This document shows positions 8,055 through 15,645 of a DNA stretch of 31,755 bases, piece by piece. Source of the stretch: an uncultured Pseudomonadota bacterium (GTDB lineage Bacteria > Pseudomonadota > Gammaproteobacteria > Burkholderiales > Burkholderiaceae); NCBI GenBank assembly GCA_946480245.1, contig CAMLIZ010000045.1:1-31755 (forward strand). Reading direction: 5' to 3'. The first letter of the stretch is position 1, and every line of letters begins with the position of its first letter. The translations under genes were made by a program, and so were the position numbers. The notes beneath the pieces are model-generated. The model worked only from the letters and a program-made list of their open reading frames with translations, was not told where the DNA came from and did no database searches.

Positions 8055-9314
8055 ATGACCTCCACCGCCGCCACGACGGGCTTTGCCGTCGCCAACCCGC
8101 ATGCGCTGTCGATCATCCTCGACGCCAGCGAGACGCGTTCGATCATCGCCGCACGCGACATCTTCGACATCTCCGGCACCAAGCTGTGGGCGCGCGAGCA
8201 GCCGGTGTCGCGCGCGCTGCAGCGCAAGCTGCTCGATCGCCAGTTGCGCCAGCCGCTGGAAGCGTGCCTCTACGCCGAGGACGGCGTCACCAGCCGGTCG
8301 CTGGTGCAGGCGATGGAGCAACTGCTGGCGCATGACACACCGCTGGCCGTGCTGCTGAGGCGCTACGACGACCAGCTGGTGCATTCGGCCACTCACATTC
8401 CGCTGCACCCGGTGGCGCAACTGCTGCTCAGCGCGGCGCAGGCGGCGCGCCCCCAGGCCTACCAGCACGCAGTGCAGGCGATGGCGCTGAGCGGTGCCCT
8501 GATGCTGGCCTTCGGCGGCGACACGCGCGCGTTGCGCCAGGCCATGCTGTGCGGCCTGGTGCACGACCTGGGCGAGATGTACATCGAGCCGCTGCACGGT
8601 GAAGCCGATGCCGACCGCACGCTGGACGTGCAAAGCTATCGCCAACTCGTGATTCACCCGCACGTGGGCCGGCTGCTGATCGAGCAGCTCACCAATTACC
8701 CGGTGGATGTGGCGCGGGCGGTGAGCGAGCACCATGAGCGTCTGGACGGCTCGGGTTACCCGAACCGGCTGCAGGGCCAGCAAGTTTCCACGCTCGGCCG
8801 CCTGCTCGCGGTCACCGAGGCGACGCTGGCGGGGTTGCGCGGCGAATCCGCGCATCTGCTCAATGCCAGCGTGGCGCTGCGCGCTGTGCCTGGGGAATTC
8901 GACCTGCGCTGGGTGGGCCTGGTGGCCGAGGCGGCGCGCGTGCAGGCGCCTTTGCACAGCGAGCATGGCGTGCAGGAGATCCGCCAACGGCTCGGCAACT
9001 TCGACGCCACGCTGCAGGCCATGCAGGACAAGGCAGGCGTGTTGGTGCTGGCCGCCGACACACCGGCGCTGAAAGGCGCGCTGCAGCTTGCGCAGTACCT
9101 GCTGCAGCGACTGCGTACCGGCTTCAATGCGAGCGGCCTGTGGGCCGAGCACGTGTCGGCGCTCGACGCCGCGGAGGCGGAGGCGGTGCAGCACGAGCTA
9201 CTGTTCCGCCTGCATGCCATCCAGCGCGCCGCGCGCCTGTATGCCGGCGAGGGCCTCACGCGCGACGACGACCAGCGCCTGAACCTGCTGTGCGAGGGTC
9301 TCAGCGCGCTATGA
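8055..9314 (+). CDS. HD-GYP domain protein, putative cyclic-di-GMP phosphodiesterase
   Basis: A 419-residue cytoplasmic protein with no membrane segments. The central part carries HD-GYP hallmarks: CGLVHDLGE (167-173) with the HD pair at 170-171, HPHVG (201-205), HHE (226-228) and DGSGYP (231-236). This fold hydrolyses cyclic di-GMP. The usual HDIGK is HDLGE, a Lys-to-Glu change beside the metal ligands, so activity should be tested rather than assumed. The N-terminal approximately 110 residues and the C-terminal approximately 150 residues match no domain I recognise. The start at 8055 follows AGGAG at the right distance; the frame upstream is not coding. Its stop overlaps the 3' end of convergent cueR by 6 bases. 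No GGDEF or EAL partner is nearby. Confidence 0.82.
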   Translation: MTSTAATTGFAVANPHALSIILDASETRSIIAARDIFDISGTKLWAREQPVSRALQRKLLDRQLRQPLEACLYAEDGVTSRSLVQAMEQLLAHDTPLAVLLRRYDDQLVHSATHIPLHPVAQLLLSAAQAARPQAYQHAVQAMALSGALMLAFGGDTRALRQAMLCGLVHDLGEMYIEPLHGEADADRTLDVQSYRQLVIHPHVGRLLIEQLTNYPVDVARAVSEHHERLDGSGYPNRLQGQQVSTLGRLLAVTEATLAGLRGESAHLLNASVALRAVPGEFDLRWVGLVAEAARVQAPLHSEHGVQEIRQRLGNFDATLQAMQDKAGVLVLAADTPALKGALQLAQYLLQRLRTGFNASGLWAEHVSALDAAEAEAVQHELLFRLHAIQRAARLYAGEGLTRDDDQRLNLLCEGLSAL

Positions 9315-9716
9315 CGCGCGCGGCTGGCCGGCCGCGCCCAGCTCGTCGAGGATCGGGCAGTCGGGCCGATGGTCGCCGTGGCAGCACGAGGCCAGCCGTT
9401 CCAGCGTGCGCTTCATCGCCTCCATCTCGGCCAGGCGGCGCTGCAGGTCGGCCACGTGCGCCAGCGCGATGCGCTTGACGTCGGCGCTGGCACGGCGCCG
9501 GTTCTGCCACAGCTTCAGCAACTCGGCGATCTCGCTCATGCCGAAGCCGAGGTCGCGCGCGCGCCGGATGAAGCGCAGCGTGTGCACCTCCCTGTCGCCG
9601 TATTGCCGGTAGCCGGCGTCGGTGCGCGGCACGGCCGGCAGCAGGCCCAGCTGCTCGTAGTGGCGGATCATCTTGGCCGACACGTTCGACTGCGCGGCTG
9701 CTTCGCCGATGTTCAT
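9309..9716 (-). CDS. cueR: Copper-responsive MerR-family regulator CueR
   Basis: A 135-residue MerR-family activator. The winged-helix N-terminus is [20 protein letters not shown], followed by a dimerisation helix, and the C-terminal metal loop holds Cys112 and Cys120 (C-HGDHRPD-C). Together with Ser77 at the start of the long helix, this matches the monovalent-ion (Cu+/Ag+) sensing pattern of Escherichia coli CueR and not the zinc or mercury sensors. It is encoded immediately after copA with a 4-base ATGA overlap, so it is translationally coupled to the gene it controls. CueR-type elements stand in the copA/copZ intergenic gap. Its 3' end overlaps the HD-GYP gene by 6 bases. Confidence 0.93.
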   Translation of the reverse strand: MNIGEAAAQSNVSAKMIRHYEQLGLLPAVPRTDAGYRQYGDREVHTLRFIRRARDLGFGMSEIAELLKLWQNRRRASADVKRIALAHVADLQRRLAEMEAMKRTLERLASCCHGDHRPDCPILDELGAAGQPRAS

Positions 9717-11887
9717 GCGATCGTTCCTTTCCAGCGCCGCAGCAGCAGCGCATTGCTCACCACGCTGACGCTGGAAAACGCCATCGCGGCACCGGCGATC
9801 ACCGGGTTCAGCAGGCCGAAGGCGGCCAGCGGGATGCCCACCACGTTGTAGACAAAAGCCCAGAAGAGGTTCTGCCGGATCTTGGCGTAGGTGCGGCGCG
9901 AGATGTCGATGGCGTCGGCCACCAGCCCGATTTCGCCGCGCATCAGCGTGATGCCGGCGGCGTGCATCGCCACGTCGGTGCCGGTGCCCATCGCGATGCC
10001 CACGTCCGCTGCGGCCAGCGCCGGCGCATCGTTGATGCCGTCGCCCACCATCGCCACCGCGATGCCGCCTTGCTTGAGCTCGGCCACGATGCGCGCCTTG
10101 TCCTCCGGCAGAACTTCTGCGCGCACCTGGTCGAGCTGAAGCGCCTGCGCCACGGCGCGCGCGCTGCCCGCGTTGTCGCCGGTGACCAGAGCTGCCTTCA
10201 CGCCCTGCGCATGCAGGCGCTGCAGTGCCTCGGCCGCATGCGGCTTCAGCACGTCGCCGAAGGCCAACAGGCCGACGATGCGCGGCGCCGGGGCCAGTTC
10301 GGCCAGCCAGGACACCGTGCGCCCCTGCGCCTGCAGCGCGTCGGCGCGAGCCTGCAAGGCGCCCGACGGGGCGCCCAGTTCGGCCATCCAGCGCGCGCTG
10401 CCCAGGCGCAGTGCGTGATCCGCCACCTGGGCCTGCACCCCGCGGCCCGCCACGGCTTGCACGTCGGCTGCGGCGGGCACGGCGATCCGCTGTTCGTGGG
10501 CCGCCGCCATGACCGCCTGCGCCAGCGGATGCTCGCTGCCTGCCTGCAATGCCGCGGCCCAGGCCAACAACTGCATGCCCGGCACGCCGTCCGCCGGCAC
10601 CGCCTCCACCAGCGCGGGCTTGCCGACCGTGAGCGTGCCGGTCTTGTCGAAGGCGACGATGCGCACGCGGTGCGCGATCTCCAGCGCCTCGGCGTCCTTG
10701 ATCAGGATGCCGTGCCGCGCTGCCACGCCGGTGCCGGCCATGATGGCGGTGGGCGTGGCCAGGCCGAGTGCGCACGGGCAGGCGATCACCAGCACGGCCA
10801 CGGCATTGAGCAGCGCGCGCTCCCAGTCGCCGCTGCCCAGGCCCCAGCCGAGCAGCGTGAGCGCTGCCAGCCCCAGCACCACGGGCACGAACACGGCACT
10901 GACCTGGTCCACCAGGCGCTGGATCGGCGCCTTCTTGGCCTGCGCCGACTCCACCAGCCGCACGATGCGCGCCAGCGTGGATTCGGCGCCCACGGCCGTG
11001 GTGCGCACCACCAGCAGCCCCTGCGCATTGACCGCGCCGCCGGTGACGCGATCGCCCACGTGCTTGGCCACCGGCAGGCTCTCGCCGGTGATCAGCGACT
11101 CGTCGACGTCACTGGCGCCTTCCAGCACCGTGCCGTCCACCGGCACGCGCTCGCCGGGGCGCACCACCACCAGGTCACCCACCCGCACCTTGGCCAGCGG
11201 CAGCTCCTGCTCGGCACCGTCGCGGCGCACGCGGGCCACCTCCGGGCGCAGCGCATTGAGCGCCCGGATCGCCTCGGTGGTCTGGTGCTTTGCGCGCGTC
11301 TCGAGCCATTTGCCCAACAGCACCAGCGTGATCACCACCGCCGACGCCTCGAAGTAGAGATGGCCTTCGGCATGGCTGCCGTGGCGCGCCAGCTCGTACA
11401 GGCTCAGGCCGTACGCGGCCGAGGTGCCGAGTGCGACCAGCAGGTCCATGTTGCCGGCGCCGGCGCGCAGCGCCTTCCAGCCGGCCCGGTAGAAGCGGGC
11501 GCCCAGCCAGAACTGCACCGGCGTGGCCAGCGCCCATTGGAGCCAGCCGGGCAACATCCACATGCGGCCGAACAGCAGGCCCAGCATCGGCAGGGCCAGC
11601 GGCAGCGCGAACGCCGCTGCCGCCGCCACGGCCCACCAATCGGGCAGGCGGGATGCCAGCTGCGCAGCCGGTGTTTCGGGCCCCACCGTGTAGCCCGCGC
11701 GCTCGATGGCACTGCGCAGCGCCGCCGCGTCCACCGCACGGGCGTCGAACGACACGTTGGCCATCTCGGTGGCCAGGTTCACCTCGGCCGACTGCACGCC
11801 GGGCACCTTGCGCAAGGCCTTCTCCACGCGCGCCACGCAGGAGGCGCAGGTCATGCCTTCGATGGGCAAAGTCAGGTCAGTACTCAT
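9713..11887 (-). CDS. copA: Copper-exporting P1B-type ATPase
   Basis: A 724-residue heavy-metal P-type ATPase that exports Cu+ from the cytoplasm. One N-terminal metal-binding domain has GMTCASC (11-17). Eight membrane segments are expected; the transport motif is CPC (370-372), the phosphorylated Asp lies in DKTGTLT (414-420), TGES (267-270) is the actuator motif, and [10 protein letters not shown] lies in the hinge. The final membrane helices carry YN...G and [16 protein letters not shown], the additional Cu+ ligand signature. The single metal-binding domain is at the low end for the family. It is co-transcribed with cueR and divergent from copZ. The start codon lies where the predicted CueR-type promoter would begin its transcript, and no Shine-Dalgarno sequence is visible. 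Confidence 0.95.
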   Translation of the reverse strand: MSTDLTLPIEGMTCASCVARVEKALRKVPGVQSAEVNLATEMANVSFDARAVDAAALRSAIERAGYTVGPETPAAQLASRLPDWWAVAAAAAFALPLALPMLGLLFGRMWMLPGWLQWALATPVQFWLGARFYRAGWKALRAGAGNMDLLVALGTSAAYGLSLYELARHGSHAEGHLYFEASAVVITLVLLGKWLETRAKHQTTEAIRALNALRPEVARVRRDGAEQELPLAKVRVGDLVVVRPGERVPVDGTVLEGASDVDESLITGESLPVAKHVGDRVTGGAVNAQGLLVVRTTAVGAESTLARIVRLVESAQAKKAPIQRLVDQVSAVFVPVVLGLAALTLLGWGLGSGDWERALLNAVAVLVIACPCALGLATPTAIMAGTGVAARHGILIKDAEALEIAHRVRIVAFDKTGTLTVGKPALVEAVPADGVPGMQLLAWAAALQAGSEHPLAQAVMAAAHEQRIAVPAAADVQAVAGRGVQAQVADHALRLGSARWMAELGAPSGALQARADALQAQGRTVSWLAELAPAPRIVGLLAFGDVLKPHAAEALQRLHAQGVKAALVTGDNAGSARAVAQALQLDQVRAEVLPEDKARIVAELKQGGIAVAMVGDGINDAPALAAADVGIAMGTGTDVAMHAAGITLMRGEIGLVADAIDISRRTYAKIRQNLFWAFVYNVVGIPLAAFGLLNPVIAGAAMAFSSVSVVSNALLLRRWKGTIA

Positions 11888-11893
11888 GCAAAC

Positions 11894-11924
11894 AGTGTGA
11901 ACGTTGACATGATGGGAAAGTCAA
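11894..11924 (-). promoter_or_regulatory. Probable CueR-controlled copA promoter
   Basis: Read on the minus strand: -35 TTGACT (11924-11919), a 19-base spacer containing a partly degenerate dyad (CTTTCCCAT/ATGTCAACG), and a weak -10 CACACT (11899-11894). The overlong 19-base spacer with a dyad inside it is the diagnostic layout of MerR-family promoters. The right half of the dyad matches only 6 of 9 positions. Counting seven bases from the -10 puts the transcript start on the A of the copA ATG. Confidence 0.6.
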
Positions 11925-11946
11925 GAGAAGGGTATTGAATCGCTGC

Positions 11947-11977
11947 TTGACCTTGCCACGGTGGCAAGGCGCAGAGT
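11947..11977 (+). promoter_or_regulatory. CueR-controlled copZ promoter with perfect operator
   Basis: The -35 TTGACC (11947-11952) overlaps a perfect interrupted palindrome CCTTGCCACGGTGGCAAGG (11951-11969) that fills a 19-base spacer before a weak -10 (CAGAGT, 11972-11977). This is the classical CueR box, as upstream of copA and cueO in other proteobacteria, and it faces copZ. Confidence 0.85.
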
Positions 11978-12010
11978 TGCGGTATCGCAAACGCCATACA
12001 AGGAGTCGAG

Positions 12011-12202
12011 ATGATCGAGTTTCATGTCCCCGCCATCCGCTGCGGCCATTGCGTGCGCGCCGTGACGGAGGCGGTGCACGAGGTGGACGCAAAAGCCCAG
12101 GTGCAGGTGGATCTGCCCACGCACATGGTGCGCGTGGACGGCAGTGCAGACCGTTCGGCGCTCGCGCAGGCGCTTACTGAAGCCGGCTACCGGCCCGAGT
12201 GA
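12011..12202 (+). CDS. copZ: CopZ-like copper chaperone (heavy-metal-associated domain)
   Basis: A 63-residue single-domain protein of the ferredoxin-like HMA fold: MIEFHVPAIRCGHC, then helix, strand, helix and final ALTEAGYRPE. The metal-binding motif is IRCGHC (9-14) with Cys11 and Cys14; the usual Met before the first Cys is replaced by Ile-Arg. It probably hands cytosolic Cu+ to the metal-binding domain of CopA. A strong AAGGAG lies 5 bases before the ATG, and a CueR promoter stands upstream. It is convergent with the AI-2E/PerM-family gene, 24 bases away; a GCGCGCT/AGCGCGC hairpin (12221-12239) spans the end of that gene but has no T tract. Confidence 0.88.
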   Translation: MIEFHVPAIRCGHCVRAVTEAVHEVDAKAQVQVDLPTHMVRVDGSADRSALAQALTEAGYRPE

Positions 12203-12226
12203 TCGGGCCACCGCGTCGGCGCGCGC

Positions 12227-13396
12227 TCAGGAAGCGCGCTTCTGCGCGGCGCTGGCCGATCCGCGCTTGCGCCGTGACGCCAGCAGCGCGCGCAGGCTCG
12301 TCGGATGCGCGCTGGTCTCCGTGAGGTAGCCGTGCATCAGCTTCCATGAGGGCACGCGCCGGCACGCGGAGCGCAGCACCAGCAACATCGGCACCGCGAT
12401 GAAGCCGCCGGCCACGCCCCAGATCCAGCCCCACACGATCACCGACAGGAACACCGCCATCGGGCTCAGGCGCAGGCGCCGACCCACCACGAGGGGGGTG
12501 ACGAAGTTGCTTTCGATCGCGTGCAGCATCAGGAACCCACCGGCCGGCGCCAGCATCTGCCAAGCGATGCCGTAGGTCACGATGCCGGCCAGCAGCAGCA
12601 TGCCGGCCATCAGCAGCGGACCGATGTAGGGCACGAAGTTCAACACCGCCACCATCGTTCCCCACAGCAGTGGGTTCTGCAGGCCCAGCTGTGCCAGCAG
12701 CACGCCGGTGAGCAGGCCCAGCACGCTGTTGATCAGGCCGGTCGTGGCCAGGTACTGCCCGACCTCGCGTTGTGCCTGCCGCACGCCGCCGAGCACGATC
12801 GCGCGCTTGCGGCGATTGGGGATGGCCTGCACCGTGCGCGACAGCAGGTAGTACTCCGAGGCGAGCATGAAGTACAGCAGGATCACTGCGATGCCGACGG
12901 CGAGCGCGAAGTGCCAGAAGTGCCCGATCACCGCGCGCGTCATCGTGAACCCTTCGCTGGCCAGCTTCTCCTTCACTGGATCTGCGGGTGGCGAAGGTGA
13001 TCGCGCCAGGCGCCGCGGCGGCTCCAGGCCCGGGATGGCGGCGCGCACTTTGTCGATCGTGTGGGCGATCTGCTGCAGGTTCTGCGGTGCGCGATCCCAC
13101 CATTCGGCGGCCGGGCCGGCCAATGCGCTGCCGGCCACGCCGATGGCACCGATCAGCGTGGCCACCACCACCGCCGCGCCCAGCGCCGGCGGCAGGCCGA
13201 GCCGCGTGAGCGCACGCACGGGCCCGAACAGCAGGAAGGTGAGCATCAGCGCCACCGTCAACGGCAGCAGCACGGGCTTGGCCTCCTGCAACAGGAAGAT
13301 CGCCGCGATCGTGAGCAGCGCCTTGCCCACCCACGAGGGCACACCGGGTTGCAGCACGCTGCGCGTTGGATCCGGCGGAGGTGGCAGAGCGGCCAT
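12227..13396 (-). CDS. AI-2E/PerM-family membrane transporter
   Basis: A 389-residue inner-membrane protein of the AI-2E transporter (PerM/YhhQ-like, formerly UPF0118) family with about seven or eight hydrophobic segments. Family marks include the N-terminal KPVLLPLTVALMLTFLLFGP and the conserved C-terminal half: NFVPYIGPLL, then a membrane pair ending in SPMAVFLSVIVWGWIWGVAGGFIAVPML. The substrate is not fixed in this family; export of autoinducer-2 or Na+/H+ exchange is known for single members only. The ATG at 13396 follows AAAGGGAA; upstream in-frame codons are unlikely to be coding. It is the last gene of a minus-strand run and is separated from the glycosyltransferase by 72 bases, so it may have its own promoter. 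Confidence 0.87.
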   Translation of the reverse strand: MAALPPPPDPTRSVLQPGVPSWVGKALLTIAAIFLLQEAKPVLLPLTVALMLTFLLFGPVRALTRLGLPPALGAAVVVATLIGAIGVAGSALAGPAAEWWDRAPQNLQQIAHTIDKVRAAIPGLEPPRRLARSPSPPADPVKEKLASEGFTMTRAVIGHFWHFALAVGIAVILLYFMLASEYYLLSRTVQAIPNRRKRAIVLGGVRQAQREVGQYLATTGLINSVLGLLTGVLLAQLGLQNPLLWGTMVAVLNFVPYIGPLLMAGMLLLAGIVTYGIAWQMLAPAGGFLMLHAIESNFVTPLVVGRRLRLSPMAVFLSVIVWGWIWGVAGGFIAVPMLLVLRSACRRVPSWKLMHGYLTETSAHPTSLRALLASRRKRGSASAAQKRAS

Positions 13397-13468
13397 CGAG
13401 TTCCCTTTCTCGCTGACACCGGGCACGGGACGTGCCCGCAGCACCCCTCGGACAGTGGAGGCGGGCCC

Positions 13469-14710
13469 CTACGGTGTCTTGACCGGGCCGATGCCGTTGC
13501 TGCGCGCGCGGCCGTTCGGCTTGGCCACCAGCTTGGGCGTGATCGCCTCGTTGGCCGCACGCGGCTGCAGCCCGGCGCGCTCCAGCGGCACCCGCATCGC
13601 GGCCAGGCGCTGCAGCAAGGTGCAGGTGACGCTCAACGAGGCCTCGAGGGAGAAGTGCTGCACCGCGCGCTCGCGTGCAGCCTGGCCGAAGCGCTCGCGC
13701 AGCTCGGGCTCCTGCAGCAGGCCGCGAATGGCGGATGAAATCGCGTTCACGTCGGCGCGGTCCACGAGGTAGCCGCTGACACCGTGCAGGATCATGTCGG
13801 GCACGCCGCCCACCCGCGTGCCGACGATCGGCAGCCCGCTGGCCATCGCTTCCATCATCGCCAGCGGCATTGCCTCGCTGTGCGAGGACGACACGAAGAG
13901 GTCGAACTCGGAGAACACCGCCGGCATGTCGTTCTGCAGGCCCGCCAGGTGCGCATAGTCGCCCATGCGGTAGGTGGCGATGAAGCGCTCGACGTTCGGC
14001 TCCATCGGCCCGGTGCCCACCATCACCGCATGCAGCTCGGGCACCGCCTGGTGCGCCAGCAGGATCGAGCGCAGAAAGGTCTCCGGGCCCTTCTCGATCG
14101 ACAGTCGGCCCACGAAGCCGACCACCGGCGCGTCGGGCGGAATGCCGAAACGCTGGCGCAGCACGCCGGCGCGCTCGCGGCGTGGGGTAAAGCGAGACAG
14201 GTCCACGCCGTTGGGGATCAGGTGCACCTGGTCGCCGGCCAGCCCGAGCCCGCGCGCGTGCAGCTCGGTGTAGCGGCACACCGCACTGACGTGGGTGCCG
14301 GTGAGCCGGTGGATCTCGATGTCCTCGCTGCTCAGGCGCCGCCCGTGGTTGGTGTAGAGCACCGGCGTGCCGGTGAGGTGGCCCACCAGCCCGGCCAGCA
14401 CGTGCGCGTTGGGCAGGTGCGCCTGCAGCACGTCCACCTGCTCGGCCTGCACGTAGGCGCTGGCGCTGCAGATCGAATCCCAGCAGGGGTCGTCGGGCAT
14501 CGACAGGATCAGCACCTCCGCGCCGTGGCTGCGCAGGCGGGCGCTGTAGTCGCTTTCGAACGGGCAAACGGCGCTGACGCGGAAGCGGTCGCGCGGCAGC
14601 GCCTCCACCAGCCGCATCACGTAGGTTTCCATGCCGCCGACGATGTTGTTGCCGACGAACTGCATGACATGCAAGCGCCGCGGCCGCGGCAGGGGGTCGA
14701 TGGTGGACAC
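13469..14710 (-). CDS. GT4-family glycosyltransferase
   Basis: A 413-residue GT-B-fold retaining glycosyltransferase of family 4. The N-terminal half has the acceptor-side motif FVGNNIVGGMETYVMRL; the C-terminal half shows HLIPNGVDLSRF, VVGFVGRLSIEKGPETFL and the EX7E motif (E-AMPLAMM-E) followed by AMASGLPIVGTRVGGVPDMI for nucleotide-sugar binding. It should transfer a sugar from a nucleotide donor to a surface glycan, lipid or small acceptor in the cytoplasm. It starts 13 bases after the amidohydrolase gene, within a compact operon that also encodes a hydrolase-transferase fusion. Donor and acceptor cannot be read from the sequence. The last 40 residues are basic and unconserved-looking. 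Confidence 0.9.
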   Translation of the reverse strand: MSTIDPLPRPRRLHVMQFVGNNIVGGMETYVMRLVEALPRDRFRVSAVCPFESDYSARLRSHGAEVLILSMPDDPCWDSICSASAYVQAEQVDVLQAHLPNAHVLAGLVGHLTGTPVLYTNHGRRLSSEDIEIHRLTGTHVSAVCRYTELHARGLGLAGDQVHLIPNGVDLSRFTPRRERAGVLRQRFGIPPDAPVVGFVGRLSIEKGPETFLRSILLAHQAVPELHAVMVGTGPMEPNVERFIATYRMGDYAHLAGLQNDMPAVFSEFDLFVSSSHSEAMPLAMMEAMASGLPIVGTRVGGVPDMILHGVSGYLVDRADVNAISSAIRGLLQEPELRERFGQAARERAVQHFSLEASLSVTCTLLQRLAAMRVPLERAGLQPRAANEAITPKLVAKPNGRARSNGIGPVKTP

Positions 14711-14723
14711 AGGCCTTCCTTCT

Positions 14724-15635
14724 TCAGCAGCAGTAGCGCAATGACCAGCCGGCCGCGGGCTGCTGCGCCTGCGCCGGGGTGTCGAGATCGAACAGGCGCC
14801 GCCTCGTGTGGCGAGCAGGCGTTTGCGGCGGCAGCCGCAGCCAGGTGGCGGCGGTACCGCTGAAGATGCGGGCGCGGTCCTCGTCGCTCACGGTCAGCTC
14901 GTCGAGCAGGTCCACCAGCCACTGCCTGCGTTGCGCGATCTGCGCGCCCGGGCAGGGCAGGAAGCAGTCGCTGCCGAACTGCAGGCAGTCGGCGCCCAGC
15001 ACGTCCAGCGCCTTGCGTATCGCCTCCAGGCGGTAGGGCGGTGGCGGCCCGAAGCTGAGATCGAAGCGAAACATCAGCCGCTCGGGCGGCACGCCGTGGA
15101 TGCGGTCGATCAGGCCGACGGCGATGGCTTCGTCCACCCAGGGCCAGGACAGGTGCGCCAGCGTCACGCGCACGCCCGGATGGTCGCGCAGCGCCTCGAA
15201 GAAGGTAGGGCGGCAGAAGCGTCCCGAGCGGCCGTCGATGAAGATGCCGCTGTGGAACAGCAGCGGCAGTTCGAGCTCGGCGGCCTTGGCGAACAGCGGC
15301 TGCACGTGGTCGTCGTACGGGTACCAGCCGCTGGGCACCATCTTCACGCCGCGCAGGCCGTCGTCCACGCAGCGCTGCAGGTCGTCCACCACGCCGGGCA
15401 GTGCGGGGTTGAGCACCGCGAACCCCACCAGCCGGTCGGCGTGGTGGCGCACCAGCTGCGCCAGGTGCGCGTTGGCACGCCGCAGCGACGCGGCGTCGTG
15501 CATCGTGTAGCCGTTGTCGAGAAAGGGCGCCAACAGCACGCCGATGTCGATGCCGGCGTCGTCGAGCGACCGCAGCACGTCGGCCGTGCGCTCGCTGCCG
15601 GTGCAATGCAGGTGGGCATCGATCACCGTGGGCAT
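14724..15635 (-). CDS. Amidohydrolase family 2 protein
   Basis: A 303-residue metal-dependent hydrolase of the amidohydrolase superfamily (family 2, which includes ACMSD and gamma-resorcylate decarboxylase). The metal-binding H-x-H lies at the very start (VIDAHLH, His8 and His10). Later marks are GVKMVPSG, LLFHSG, VTLAHLSWPW and a C-terminal FGSD for the final metal ligand. The substrate is unknown. The start at 15635 is preferred because AGGTGG lies just upstream and the HxH motif is normally near residue 8-10. It begins 10 bases after the preceding gene and is followed by the GT4 gene after 13 bases, so it is certainly co-transcribed. Its presence suggests the operon product carries a carboxyl, acyl or lactone group, which is inference only. 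Confidence 0.85.
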   Translation of the reverse strand: MPTVIDAHLHCTGSERTADVLRSLDDAGIDIGVLLAPFLDNGYTMHDAASLRRANAHLAQLVRHHADRLVGFAVLNPALPGVVDDLQRCVDDGLRGVKMVPSGWYPYDDHVQPLFAKAAELELPLLFHSGIFIDGRSGRFCRPTFFEALRDHPGVRVTLAHLSWPWVDEAIAVGLIDRIHGVPPERLMFRFDLSFGPPPPYRLEAIRKALDVLGADCLQFGSDCFLPCPGAQIAQRRQWLVDLLDELTVSDEDRARIFSGTAATWLRLPPQTPARHTRRRLFDLDTPAQAQQPAAGWSLRYCC

Positions 15636-15645
15636 GCCCACCTGC

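Noticed and set aside
9962..11938. Long plus-strand open frame opposite copA
   Set aside because: It is a His/Arg/Gln-rich shadow translation, and it also runs through the copA promoter region.
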